Assembly: GCA_015680905.1 (NCBI GenBank)
Contig: CM027381.1
Coordinates: 51,588,501 to 51,652,500, forward strand
DNA: 64,000 bases
From: Coptis chinensis
Lineage: Eukaryota; Streptophyta; Magnoliopsida; Ranunculales; Ranunculaceae
Direction of reading: 5' to 3'
Shown here: piece by piece, positions 11,614-23,513 of the stretch
Numbering within the stretch: the stretch's first letter is position 1
Layout of the letters: each line of letters begins with the position of its first letter
The notes under the pieces: generated by a model
Databases searched by the model: none
What the model was told of the DNA's origin: nothing
Seen by the model: only the letters and a program-made list of their open reading frames with translations
Translations under genes and position numbers: made by a program

Positions 11614-14510
11614 ATGGCATATCCATATGAAGACCAACAATCATGTGGTTATGATGCAAACCCTTCACTATGTTCATGTTGTGGTAGTTCTTACCATTGG
11701 GCTTCTCAGTGCCCATCATACAAGAGTTTGGACCTACTATCGGATATAATAATAATTATGAGCCCCAATTTTCAAATTTTCATAGTAACCAATACAATCA
11801 AGAGTTTTCTAGTCATCCAAACTATACATGGAGTCAACCAGTGTCGTCTACTTGTAGTTCTGTGATGAGTGTGTACAACAAACCAAACACTTTTCCGTGG
11901 ATAATTTGTTCAAATCCAGACCACACCGCCTATTCATGTCCCATATTTATTCAGCCTCAACCTAACCCATCACAGTACAAAATCAACCAGAGTTACTCAA
12001 ATGCCAATAACTATGACTATCAAACACCGTACCAACCAAAACCTCACCACCAAGCTTCCCCTCCGCTAACAACATTTGATAAAATAATGGCCCAAAATGA
12101 AATAATACTTCAGAACCTAGAACAGACAAGATTGATGCTAACCTCACCTACGCTAGACCATTCCACCATGCCAAAAATCACCCACCCATCTAGCTCGCCA
12201 CCCTTCCGAGACCAAATTTCCCAACAAATAGCCAACAATGGAAAAATGTTTAGAGAAAAAAATGCCAAAACCCAAACTATGCTTCAGAATCTACCCCAGA
12301 TGATTTCCATGATCCCTTCACCTAACACAGAACTTCCAACATTGCCAGAGATCGACACACAAGTAGAACAACCTGTAGGAACCGTTATGGTTGCATCGAA
12401 TGATTTACTACGAACCGCGAAACACCACACACAGCGGAATAAAGGGTGTCTCCCTCGGTTTGGTTAGAAATTTATACCTTTAGATCGGCTAAGATAACTC
12501 TGAGAATATAAGATATATGAATCAGCAACCTCTTGATCTTCTATTGTATTCCTATCCTTAGATTGGACATTATGTGGGCAACGATCTACCAACCCTTTCT
12601 TTCTCTCTTTCCTTGCCTCTCTTTTCCAATAAAAAATGACATAATGAATAGTGAATTCAGCCAGGAGAGAAAAGTTTCTATTTATAGGCTACAACAGGGA
12701 CCATAAGGAGAAATTAGGGTTAGGCCTCCTGACGGGCTTGGGCTTCCCATGTTCGCCCAGAACACACGGCCCAAGTCCGTTAACAAATGGCTTATTCCAC
12801 TAAAGGCCATTATTACACTACCGCCCTAATCCCAAATTACGTGTTACATTTATGGGCTCCATATTTTATGCTTGTTGATCTCCCTGTGTTTAAGATATCG
12901 AATGCCCGTTGATTAAGTCAAGTTACTGACAACTACATCAATCAACTTCTTATATCCTTGAGTAGTACCACTCAACCTCATTGTCATGTCGGAATAAATC
13001 CACCTGTAGGGTTTACATGACAATCCTCATGAGCTCCTCAAGGGGATATCATCAACCCGACTTCCTGCGGGTCACGGATTCCTTCTATAATCAACAACAC
13101 ACCTTACATACAATGTCATTACCCAATCCATCGAGTTTGTTGATTCACAAATGAATCTCACTCATTGATGATTTAAAGCAATGTACAATGCATGTAAGTG
13201 TCCATTATTATATCCGGATTAAGAGGACAATCATCCATAATAACAGAGGTGTTTGTTCTCTTATATAGTCAGTATAAAGAGAAATAACCTCACTTGGTCC
13301 TGTTCAATACACACAAAGTGTACTAGTGTAATCATATAGTCAAGATAGACTAATACCAGATTATACTACAACCTTACTAATGGTTTGTCTAAATCCATCT
13401 AGGTTGTGAACGTTTGCTTATACTTTTTAAGGTACTGATGATATGATCATCTGTGTTTCACCACCCACCATATCATCTACAACATAAAGTATTAGACATA
13501 TGCATATAACTAATAACATATATAATATACATAACATTTGCCCATATGATTCTCATTCAAAATATAAAGAATTAGAGTTAATACAAAAGTAATGCTTTTA
13601 ATATATAACCCTATCACAACCAATTCCCATAACCAAACCATTCGACCTAGTTAAGACCTACCCTAAATTTCATGAACCATTACCTTCCCATGACCTTCCC
13701 ATTAACCATTATATTAACTCCACACACAACCTAGATGAGGAAATTCTTGAAGACGACTCTGTAGGACTTGTTTTGGATGACCATGATGTCATTGAGGAAT
13801 CTTATATTGTTTTAGAAGACAAGAGTGAGGAAATAGAAATAAACAATTCTAATCTAAGGCATAAACAAGGTAATATGCAGGAATTAAACGAAGTGATTTC
13901 TTTAGCGTAATGTGAATCTCAATTTAGTTTGGCAGCTGAGGAAATACCAATAGATGAATTTCTTAAAGATGAAGTCACGAACCACAACTTTATGGATTCA
14001 GCTAAGCTAGATGAAGAATTCTATTATTTCTTAAGAACATGTGAGGATCCCACCCCAACCAACCACCTTCCACCTGAGTTACGACCTCCTAAAATCCAAC
14101 CATCTACCATAACTAAGCCATCCGTTCCTCCACCATTTCGAAGGAACCTAGAATTTGCACTTGAGCCAATTACCTTAGAGACCCTCTATAATTTTTTCAA
14201 CCCTCATGGTGAAGAGTGTTTGCCTAGCACACAATCCCATTAGTACACCATTCCTGTAGTTGAGAGCCAAGCTTTGACCGAGTGTAGTGAGAAACCTAGT
14301 TTGTCTTATTTTTCCTCATCTGAGCCTCATGGAAGACATCAGGATCCATGCTTCATTCCTTTCTCACCTAAAGTATCACTAATTCATCTTTTGGGTCATT
14401 CTAACTCTTTAAAATAGCTACAACATGATGGTTTGCATATGTTCTTTGATGGGTTGCATAAGTTTTCATTCATTCTTCTACATGTTTGCTTCCAATTATA
14501 CAAGTTCATT
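11614..14510 (+). pseudogene. Element B zinc-knuckle gag-like protein, broken and interrupted by a solo LTR
   Basis: The start ATG at 11614 follows the leader. The N-terminus carries a CCHC knuckle (CX2CX4HX4C, 'CSCCGSSYHWASQC'). A deletion near 11724 relative to element C shifts the frame. The frame then reads 'GYNNNYEPQFSNFHSN' and 'HPNYTWSQP', like the Asn-rich tail of Athila Gag. A second knuckle at about 11900-11945 has its first Cys changed to Trp. A Gln/Asn-rich segment with heptad-like stretches ends at the solo LTR (12374). Coding resumes at 13622 with 'PFDLVKTYPKFHEPLP', and an acidic C-terminal half runs to about 14510 with stops near 13908, 14241 and 14416. The role is probably RNA binding or particle formation for a non-autonomous element; that is inference from the knuckles and position. 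The enzymes are absent. Confidence 0.6.
12374..13616. repeat. Solo LTR (Copia-like) inserted in element B gene
   Basis: This 1243-bp insertion begins TGTAGGAACC and ends CCTATCA, so it has TG...CA termini. It is flanked by a perfect 5-bp target duplication CAACC (12369-12373 and 13617-13621). Element C has the uninterrupted site at 37921-37935, which proves the boundaries. No internal ORF or second LTR is seen. Its parent family is not recognisable here. Confidence 0.85.
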
Positions 14511-16631
14511 CTGTTTGGGGGTGCATTTAGTATCATGTTTTTATGGCTAGACCCCCAACTCTTTCGACTATTAGTTTATAGTTGACCACGCATCATCCAT
14601 TTTGTGCCACCCCAATTTCTTACTTGTTTGGGGGTGTGCACAGTCTAGGGGAATCTGACTTAAAACGACTCCACATTAAGTCTAGAGGAATCTGACTTAA
14701 AACGACCCCATATTAAGTCTAGGGGAATCTGACTTTATAAGACCCATATAATTTTTTGTAAAATACCACCTTAATAGAGTATATGCCACAAAAATTTTCA
14801 AACTTAAAAAGAGTTTTCCAATTTTGTTTGGGGGTGGCATATTTTGGTCTTTCAGTTCAAAACTTTTTGCCACCCTTTGCCTGTCATATTTACTCCAATA
14901 GAGTTGATGTTAGTTAGTACGTGATAGTTTAATTGTGCTTCATATGATCATATAATCTTTACAATATTTTTGTTACAAGTACTGCCAATTTTTGCCACGT
15001 TTCTATGGTAAATTCTTTCTTTATATCTTTACACTTTGAGGACAAAGCGTTCGATTGTTTGGGGGTAGGATAGAAACATTTGCAAAAATTAGGCACTTTT
15101 AGGATGTAAATTACACACTTTTCTTTATAAAAGTTTAAAAATCATAAATATTGTTTATACTAGACACTTAGTGATAATGGTATTGTTCCCTTCTCCATGA
15201 TGATATTAGTCTAGAAATCTCACTTAAATTAGAATAGTTTTTAAAAACTTAGGTTAATATGTAGGTAATAATCATTGCATCTTTCCATAAATATATTGCA
15301 TGAGCATCTATGTTTGTATTGGCAGTAAGTTTCTAAAATATAGGTTAGAGTACTTATTCTACAAATACTGTGAGAATATAGCTTAAAAGTCTTATATGAG
15401 TGAAATATCTAAGTAATGACACAAGGGATAAGTAAATTCCAAATAAAGAAATCACACGTCCACTTGCTTGATCAATATACCATATCCTAAGCGATAATTT
15501 AGGCCCTTTTTGGATCGATATAGCCAGAAATTCAAACCTATATGAAATTATTTTCCGCTAGTCGCCCCTCTGAGCCTTTATTTAGCCTTTTCATAAACCA
15601 TAATTCTTTTACCCTTTTATAAAAAAGCAAAACAAAAATAAAAATCAGCTTACCCAATTTTTGAATGAGTCTGAGAATAGAGATGAAATGAAGAAAAGAA
15701 AAGAGAAAGACCTGTGGAAAACCAAGAATAGGTTAGTTGTTTCAAATAAGAAAAGAAAAGAAAGTTTCCATCCAAAGAAAAGAAAAAATAATAATAAATA
15801 AAATAAAAAGTTAGAACTCCAAAAATAGAATCAAAGGAGTCAAAAGCCAAAAGAAAAAGGAAAAAAATGGCTAAGGATGGAAACAAAGTGTAGAAGCAAA
15901 GTAAGAACAATGTTTTCTTTAGTTGCATATTTTGAAGACTCTATTATCTCAGACTTATCCTTTTGAATATCCATTTCCTTCCTTCTTAAAACCATCACCT
16001 AATCCCCGCAACACCTAATAAAGACTTCTAGCTCAATTAGGAATAGGTTAGTGTGATAGTAAGTGGAAGATGTGTTTGATCGACTTCGGCTTTCTTGTGT
16101 GTCATTGAGATTGTAAGGTAAAGTGTGCCCATTGCGCACTGGAGTACAGCGAAACTTGAGTGGAAAAATCAGAGTGTTTTTGTCTTGACAGTTATGTGAA
16201 AACCTACTTAAGGACGTTATTCCAAAGTTTCAAAAACGGACTTGTTAGTGCATTTCATAGCATAGTTCATTATATATATTTTTATCCGTAGATGATTGAT
16301 TATTATGCATATATTAGCTTAGGTTTCGACTTGATTATTATGTATTCATTGCTAGTGAGATATATAGATATCTGAGAATAAATAATAAAACAATAGTTTT
16401 ATTTCTTAGTCGTTGTAGTATAAATGAAGTTTGTGAGTACCTTCTCTGAAAAACTCTCACGAGGCTATAACTTGTCCACTAGGGAATTACTAGTGATTTA
16501 AGGCCTTATTGCATATGGTCAATGCAATCGCACTCGGCGAAACGAGACTAGTTAAAAATACATTTTTGGCCATTTATTTTAATTTCACATATTTGCTTGA
16601 GGACAAATAAAATGTTGTTTGGGGGGTGGTT
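14511..16631 (+). mobile_element. Element B 3' untranslated region
   Basis: This is non-coding. It contains three copies of the short repeat 'TCTAGGGGAATCTGACTT' (14644-14735), repeated TTTGGGGGTG(T/G) motifs (14629, 14826 and 15058), a purine-rich tract (15650-15880), the stem-loop array and the polypurine tract (16613-16631). The sequence is closely paralleled in C (39000-41193) and, from 15400 on, in E (59560-60795). The minus-strand ORF at 15650-15928 is a shadow of the purine tract. Confidence 0.7.
16455..16548 (+). other. Stem-loop array upstream of polypurine tract, element B copy
   Basis: Four adjacent hairpins are visible. SL1 is ACGAG/CTTGT (16459-16475, one G-U pair). SL2 is CACTAG/CTAGTG (16477-16495). 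SL3 is ATTGCAT/ATGCAAT (16508-16528, 7 bp). SL4 is CTCG/CGAG (16533-16546). The order is the same in M1, C, D and E. The role is unknown; packaging, 3' processing or transport are possibilities. Confidence 0.6.
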
Positions 16632-17994
16632 TGATAAGTGCCAAAGACTGTAGTTTAAACCTTTTAATAGTATTTTTATTTAGCCAATTATGTTATTAAT
16701 AATATATGTTTATTACTAATTACGTGCTTTTGAGTATTTTAGGCTCCGGAGTTGAATAAATGTCAATTCGTTACTAATTAGGTGCTAAAAGGAGCAAAAG
16801 TGATTGCTATGGAAGTTCCATGAAGAAAGACCAAGTTTCATGGAGAAAAAGCCCTTAAAAAACCCAAGTCAAAACTGTTAAGTTAAAGTCAAACCGGATT
16901 AGAAAGCTGAAGAAAAGTCAACAGAACTTCAAAATGTCATATCTTTGGACTCAAGCCTCGGATTTGGGCCCATTTTATATCAAAATGACCGGCTCATAAA
17001 ACCCTTTCCAATAGTCTAGGCCTTGACTCGATCAAAGAAGTATAACTCAGTGAAAATATGCTCTACAGTAACACGACCAGAATTGGAACTCTTGGATTCA
17101 ACCAATTGAGTTTTGGACTTGATTTATAGGTTCATAAACTAGCCTAAAAGCCCATGCACGAAATTATAAACCTAACCCTCTCCTATATAAAGAGGGTTAA
17201 GGCTAAACAAAACTTGACTACTCTCCTCTTTAGTTTAGTTTTAAATTAGGGTTCTCTCTCTCTCCCTTTTTAGTTTAGTTTAGTTTTAGTTAATTATTTT
17301 AGTTTGTAGCCTCCATTAGAACCTTTTAATAAAAGCTTTAGTTTATTCAATTCAAGTATCTTTAATAAAGTAGTTCTTCATGATGCCTTATTCTTTTTAT
17401 TATTATGTTTATGATAGCCTCATGATTCTTAGCTAAACCTCCATTAGAGGGGTTTGATGAAGTTTTGATGAAGACTTGATGTGTTAGTTAGAATTATTGT
17501 ATTTAAGAGTTTCACTCTAGTATGTTAGTTGATTCGCCATGAGAATGGGTTGAACTTCCTCACATGCTAATTATTAGTTGGTAGAGATTGCCAGGAATAA
17601 TTATGGATCAATTACTTAATCTTTATTAGTTAGGATTGCAATAATCTACACTAGCACATTATGAATCAATCAAAGTGGAATCAAATCCTCCTAATTCCTT
17701 CTCTATTCTTCTCTATATTTTATTCAAGTCATATTCAATTGTATAGTTAAATTCATATAATTAATTTCATAGTATAAATTCACCTCTAGAAATATTTCTC
17801 TCACCATTGTTTCCTTGTGTTTGATTAATTGGATTCTATTATGTCTTGGTAGTTTAAGAGTGGAACAATTCCCTACACTTTATATTGCATAATGAATTGA
17901 GAGTAGGAATAATATTGATTTAAGCACTTGTTTAGTTGATTGATTATTTGTGTTTACGCATAGATAGTTAGTTTACATAAACTTGCTATTATTA
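16632..17994 (+). repeat. 3' LTR of element B
   Basis: This 1363-bp LTR starts TGATAAGTGCC after the polypurine tract and ends TTATTA, followed by GGCGT (17995-17999), the partner of GGCGC at 8865-8869. A TATA-like box lies at 17183-17191. By eye it is clearly diverged from the 5' LTR, with many substitutions and a shorter CT run. Confidence 0.9.
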
Positions 17995-18195
17995 GGCGTG
18001 CTAGAGAATTGGCTGTGAAGGGCGAGGCGCTCTTGTCTCACTCGACTTCCAAGCACTTCAGCGTGGGGCGCGCTTGGAATTTGCCTGTGAAGGGTGCGCG
18101 GCGCGCTTTTGTCTTGCTCGACTTCCACGCACTTTAGCGCGTGGCGCGCTCAGGATTTGCTTATGAAGGGCGCGGGGCGCGCTCCGTGTACCTTG
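17995..18195. repeat. GC-rich tandem repeat, 2.5 units of about 80 bp
   Basis: Units contain, on the minus strand, 'CCCTTCACAGGCAAATTC(C/T)(A/G)AGCGCG' and a 'GTGGAAGTCGAGCAAGACAAAAGCGCG' segment. GC content is far above the surroundings. The same block, in the same orientation relative to the element, forms the array at 36830-37030 in element C. This indicates that 17995 onward belongs to M1-type sequence split by B. Confidence 0.65.
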
Positions 18196-18820
18196 AAGTG
18201 CTCTGACTTGAAAAGTGAAAAATAAAAGTGAGAGATAACAATGAGAGGTGTAAAGGGAGAGATGTGGTGTTGAGTGAAGAGTGAATCAAGGATTTATAGA
18301 AGTTTAGTTTCTTAATCTAGTTCCATAAGTTGCCCAGATTATTAAGGTAACTTGATGGAAACAGAATATTTCTAAAACCAAAAACGGAAACAGACCAGAT
18401 TCATTATTCTAAAAATAAACCTAATAGCTTAATGGTTTGAATTTAAAATAGCAACCTTCTAATTCCATTCCTTAAAATTTCCACCACTACAACACTAACA
18501 AAACCTAGCTTACACCAAATTAGTAACATTCTCACATAATCATATTCTCACAAACCTGTAACAAATACTTCCAAAATGGTGGATAGAGTCAAGAAAATAA
18601 TGTTGAACCATTAATGCCACCCCCAAACAAATCGGGAAGGTGGGATTCACAAAAAAATAATAGCATGCTTGAACAAAAATTTAATTAAACTTAAAATTTA
18701 ACTAACAACCAAATATTCGAAAACAATTTCATAATCCAAAATTAACTACTTTAACTAAACAACTAAAAATAAAATTCTACAAAAAACAGGGAAATTCCTA
18801 AACACAATACAACTAAACTA
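18196..18820. other. Non-coding AT-rich stretch of M1-type element
   Basis: No ORF is present. A minus-strand TTTGTTTGGGGGTGGCATT motif at about 18618-18636 resembles the G-rich motif that follows the ORFs of B and C. Confidence 0.4.
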
Positions 18821-19924
18821 CTAGCCATGAGATGCGGATGGTCCAGAGTTGTCAGTCCTACGTCGACGACGCTCATGCCTCTCAGAGTCGTCAGAAGTAG
18901 GACTTTGATAAAGTGGCAAGCGTCGTAGAACTTCTTCTTGGAACTTCCACTGTCCCTCTATATATGTGTTCATGGATTCCTCGCACTCCTTATCACGCTG
19001 GACTAGGGTCTCCATGGTAGCCTGGAGCTCTCGGTTACTAGCACTGAGACCCTCAAAATTATGATAGATGTTAACCTGCCTAGTCCGCAGGTCCTCACAA
19101 ATGGTATTAAGAGAACGCATGCCTCGATGAAGCAATGCCATGCGTTCTCCATCAGAAGTAGCCTTTTCCAAGGCATCGACCTCAAAACATGCCATATCTT
19201 CCTTATCGTCATCCGAATCAACAACCCTATCCTCAGGCAACTGCCACATCTTCTGAATACATTCCAAATAAATCTTTGCATTTGATTGCAATTTCAACAT
19301 AACCCGCTTAGATTTCGAAACAACACCAAATAACAACATGAGCTTAGTAATCAATACAGGGTAGGGTGCAAAATGGCTTCCAACGCCTCTAATAATATTT
19401 AACACAAAGTCAAGGATGCAAAAATCATACCTCTTCTCCTGCAATACCCACAGAATGTGCAGACAGTTCAAATTGATATCACTGACTTTCGAGGTGCCAA
19501 TGATGTTCTTACTAACCCACTGAGCTACAGCCAGCAGGTTGGTTCTCAGAGACGACTGTCGAACACAATGCGAACTCGCATTGTACTCTCCTTCCAAAAT
19601 AGTCTCTCTCATCAATGCCTCTATTCCACCCTACTGCAATTCCTGTACTGTGATTACGAGGTTGTGTGTGTAATCAACGTCCATAATCCTAGACAACATA
19701 CCTGTACAAACTTCTCTCCTTGTCAAATTCACCTTCATAAAAATCCTCTTACCCTCAATTTCCCTCTTCTTGTAAAAATTCAAAACCAAGTCCAGATGGT
19801 AGAAATCATTCTCCGTATACCAAAACTTCTGCCATCTCTTACGCCTCATCTCATCACCATAGAAAGGTGAAAATTGGTTGAAGGTGAAAACTTGTTCAGG
19901 TAGAATTTTTCTATTTTGGGCCAT
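18821..19924 (-). pseudogene. M1-type ORF: putative plant transposon protein-like, one nonsense codon
   Basis: One frame of 368 codons runs from ATG at 19924 to the stop at 18821, broken only by a TAG at about 19631-19633. Residues about 25-95 contain 'WQKFWYTENDFYHLDLVLNFYKKREIEGKRIFMKVNLTRREV', which fits the PF20167-like E-FY-x-K/N pattern. Residues 100-180 are a helical region with 'INLNCLHILWVLQEKRYDFCILDFVLNII' and 'PYPVLITKLMLLFGVV', typical of the second half of that domain. An acidic patch 'VDSDDDKEDM' follows, then a long heptad-rich region (likely coiled coil) and a basic tail 'RHERRRRRTDN'. It is less damaged than its relative at 7856-8770. Such ORFs occur in Athila-related elements; their molecular function is unknown to me. 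Confidence 0.6.
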
Positions 19925-20999
19925 TTGAGGTTTTTGAATTCGAAAATGGGGTTAGGGTAAGGTGGGGGAGAGTAAAATTGATCAAAGGACGAAATGTGGT
20001 TTGATTGGCGTGATTTTCTCTATTTTTTTTTTTTTTAGTTCTAACTGATGGAGGCGGAAGTGGAGAAGATGATATGGAATAACGAAATTGGAGTGGGGTT
20101 GTTAAATTGGAGTTATGAGAATTGGTGGTTTTGTTTGTTTGTTTGTTTGTTTGTTTGTTTGTTTTTTTGTTTTTTTTTTTTTTTATAGTTTGGTGTTTCG
20201 TTAATGGAGGCTAATGGAGGCAGAGGCGTGAAGAAGATGAACGATCTCTCTTTTGGGGGGTTTTTTTTGGAGACCCACGTGCGAGGCACGTGGCCGTGAG
20301 GTTTTGGGCCCAAGCCCAAATAAATTCGAAAAATGCCCATTCTGTCCTTATGAGCGCAAACTTAAAAATGAAATTCTCAATTCGTTAACAGTCCAATTTT
20401 TGTGAATGAGCTATTAAAACAATCATTAAAGAGAGTACAATCCAATGATCTATAAAAAAACTCAATTCTAACAGTGGTTGACATATAAGATAATAGAAAA
20501 CGCCTCAAAGTACGTGCATGACATAAGTTATATGATCAAATGAAATCTAAAATTATAGATATTGTCAACCTAAATCAAAATTCGACTAAACGACATAAAC
20601 AATAGGAATAGGAAGTTGAGAGATCAAGAAAAAGAAAGACCAAATGCCCCACCCCCAAACAAATTTTAGACAACATGGTTTAAAAAATTTGTTTAAAAAC
20701 GTGGGTCTAAGTTAGATTCCCGAGACTTGCTAGATTACTATTTTTATGGTTTTATTTATATTTTACTTTTTATGAATACGGATTAATATAAGGGAAAACA
20801 ATAAAGCAATAAATACATAATTCACACCATAGAGAATCATGACTCAAAAACCGGGAAAACATGCAAGAATGGAAAACGTGAAGTATGTTAAACATGGACT
20901 TAGGATCCGGTACTTACAACCACACACTCCGATAGGAGGGCCCAGTTACCTGAATGGTGCACTCACCAATATATGGAAGTGAAAGAAAGTACACCAAAC
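19925..20999. other. Non-coding flank with (GTTT)n microsatellite
   Basis: There is a (GTTT) run of about nine units at 20129-20164 followed by a T tract; the minus ORF over it is an artefact. A G-rich motif (minus strand TTTGTTTGGGGGTGGGGC) at 20647-20665 with TCTAACTTAGAC-like sequence next to it resembles the post-ORF region of B in reverse. This supports minus orientation for the block. The LTR of D starts at 21000. Confidence 0.45.
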
Positions 21000-22521
21000 T
21001 GATAAGTGCTCAAAAGTAATGATTTATAACCCCAATTATGTATATGTTAGTCTCTATTTTATATTTAAATATTCTAATATGATGCAATTTGAGTTTTTGC
21101 AGGTCAAAGAACCTAAATATGAAATATGGAGGGAAAAGAAGTCAAACAAGTCAAAAAGAGTCACTGGGAATTACAGCTAAAGGCCTAGGGCAAAAACGTC
21201 ATATTTGTCTCCATAAGTGCCAAGCCTAATGGGACTCTAAAAGAGGATAATAATTAAGTTAGAAGAGTCTTTAATCTGATCTCAAAGCCTTAATTTCGAC
21301 TTCATAGGAAGATGAGATCAACATGGAAAAGAAGTCAGAGTTTCACAAGAATTAGGAAACTGAAAGCTGTCAGAAGCTATAGCTTGGGAAATAGCATGCA
21401 GGGCACAGTGGGCCACGTCCAACTTTGGTCCAATCGAATTTAACTTTTTCAGGATTGCTTCTAGAAAGATTACAGAGAGTTTGACACAAAATAAACATAG
21501 GATTCTGATCTCTATCCAGACGAGCATGTAAGCCAATATATAAGGCACAAAAACCTCAGTTTACAGGATCTAGGAAATTTAGTGTTTGCATCTTAGATCT
21601 AGAATTAAGAGAGAAGAAAGTTCAGACCTTTTCACCATTAATAGCTATAAAGATTATTCCTTTTCACATTATGTTCATAGCATAGTATGATGGGCTAATC
21701 TCCCTACTCTTAAGAAGAGAGATGAAGCCTTTTTCGTATATTTTAGTTTAGTTCTTCTTCTATCATGTTTTAATTCAAATCCCTCATTGAGTTTCTTCTT
21801 ATTCGTCCATTGATCTAACGCTCCTGTGGAGGTTAGGAGGTCTTAGGGTAATTCATGATTGTGTAGAGCCAAATACCACAAACCCTAGATTCTTTTCTTC
21901 TAGTTTTTAGTGTTCTAGTGTGATGATTGGATTCTTTATGGCACCTCAATTAGTTGTATGGTTAATGTCACATGTGGATTTTCCATGGCACCTAGAGTTG
22001 TATATTGAATGCCACTTAAAGCACAATTTGGTTAGATAGAAGATATTATTGGAGATTGAAGAAGTATTTAATGGAAAGATAGAAAGCACGTTGAAAGCCA
22101 CATATTATCATCATGGTTATGAGCATAATGTTTGTAGGTATGGTGAGTTTCTATTGATGATTTATATTAAACATGATAGGTAGATCTATTAGACTAATTC
22201 TATGATTTTGGTGGATTCATCTCTCCCAAGATATTCTCTCACTTGATTCATATTAATATATTTAATTTAGTTTAGTTTATGCTTAGTTTACATCTCAAAT
22301 CAAATCAACTATATATTCGTCATTACTTAGCCACATCTTTTACTTGCATCCATTAGAGTAACTTAGATTAGGAATTTCTATCATCATCACTTAATTATTT
22401 AGAGTAGGATTGATACCTTGCTAGTCACTATACTAATCAATATGTATTAGGCTAAGTAAGATTTGCAAAAGATACGTAACACAAATAACGACACAAATAA
22501 TTACGTGTTGCGTGCTTTTTT
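21000..22521 (+). repeat. 5' LTR of Athila element D
   Basis: It starts TGATAAGTGCTCAAAAG; the same start recurs at 30404 after a polypurine tract. It ends near TTTTTA just before the primer site at 22524. A TATATAA box lies at about 21537-21544. The total is about 1.5 kb. The right boundary is uncertain by a few bases because the 3' copy is truncated. Confidence 0.8.
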
Positions 22522-22523
22522 AA

Positions 22524-22540
22524 TGGTGTCGCTGCCTGCT
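22524..22540 (+). promoter_or_regulatory. Primer-binding site of D
   Basis: TGGTGTCGCTGCCTGCT matches the tRNA-Asp-type site TGGCGCCGTTGCCGGGG at most of the first 13 positions; the 3' part has decayed. Confidence 0.6.
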
Positions 22541-22689
22541 CTAAATTGATTAGGTGATATAATATTTAATTTAGATTACTTTAATTTAGGAATTCATATA
22601 GTATAAATTGCATATTTAGAATAATTAGATTAATTTAGCATAATTCAATTAGATTTGCATAGTAAAAAGTATTTTCATAAAGTTTAGTG

Positions 22690-23390
22690 TTTGTTTAACA
22701 GAAACAAATAGTACAGAAAACATATTTATAAATTTAAAAAAATTCTGAAATTTTACAGAGTTAATCTGTACAGTATCAGTAATTTATTTAATTTTTTTTT
22801 GAATTTTTAGTACTTGTTTTACCTGGGTAACTAACATCATCTTTGCAGTAACCCGTTTTCAGTTTTCAGGACGCAAGCATCTGTAAAAACAGTCAAGCAG
22901 AGTTATTTTCACATTATCAAAAATTCTACATTTTGTACAGGAGGAACCTAGATTTGTCAGGAGCTTTCAGTAAAAATTTGAGTATTGTTTGATCTGTTTT
23001 GACCACTTAACTAGTTGCTTGTTTTCAGTGTGTTTCTGCAGCTTTTCAGGACCAAGGTCTCTGGAAGAATAGTCGTGAAGAAGGATCTGTAAAACTCCAA
23101 ATAATCCAAACTTTTTACAAGATCATCCCTGACACGTCAGGATACTCCAGTAAAACTTTCGCGATTTTTAGTGATCTTTTACTTATTATTCAATCGATTG
23201 TTTACAGTGTGTGCAGAAAACTTCTTCACTGGATTCTGCAGGATTGAACAGTACAGAAGAGGGACTTAGCAAGCTCCGATTGCTCTGAAATTTTATAGGC
23301 TACTTTCTGGACATATCTAGTAGCTGCTATAAAAATTTCAAAATTTTTAGACTTGTTTTGCTTGCTATAACAGTAAGTACTTCTCTTCCA
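22690..23390 (+). repeat. Leader of about 180-bp degenerate tandem repeats, element D
   Basis: Four units carry 'AAAATTCTGAAATTTTACAG'-like boxes near 22737, 22914, 23095 and 23274, plus 'GTCAGGA' and 'CAGTGTGT' landmarks. Spacing is 177-181 bp. No ORF is supported in 22541-23513. Confidence 0.65.
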
Positions 23391-23513
23391 CCGTGAATCC
23401 CTTGTTAGCGGTTTCATAATTAGCATTAATAGTTAGCCTCATATAGTTTGATAATATAATTTAATTAATTAAGTGCATATTAGATTATTTTATATAGCTT
23501 TATTATCTAGTGC

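Larger units (their letters stand above)
8870..17994 (+). mobile_element. Element B: non-autonomous Athila-related LTR retrotransposon
   Basis: This is a complete 9.1-kb element with two LTRs, a tRNA-Asp-type primer site, a leader of about 180-bp repeats, one broken gag-like gene with zinc knuckles, a long 3' region with a stem-loop array and a polypurine tract. No protease, RT, RNase H or integrase reading frame is recognisable, so it would need enzymes in trans. It was inserted into M1. It carries a nested solo LTR (12374-13616). Element C at 34771-42506 is a sister copy. Confidence 0.85.

Noticed and set aside
15650-15928. Minus-strand 92-codon ORF rich in Phe/Leu (also 40229-40414 and 59732-60013)
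   Set aside because: It is the complement of the purine-rich tract of the 3' region, low complexity, and recurs at the same site in three elements without frame conservation.
18481-18500. CACTACAACACTAAC as a CACTA terminus partner for 34770
   Set aside because: Only the first ten bases match and it lacks subterminal repeats; it lies in M1-type sequence far from the other end.
20113-20340. Minus-strand 75-codon ORF
   Set aside because: It is driven by a GTTT microsatellite and T tract (Lys/Asn/Gln repeats).
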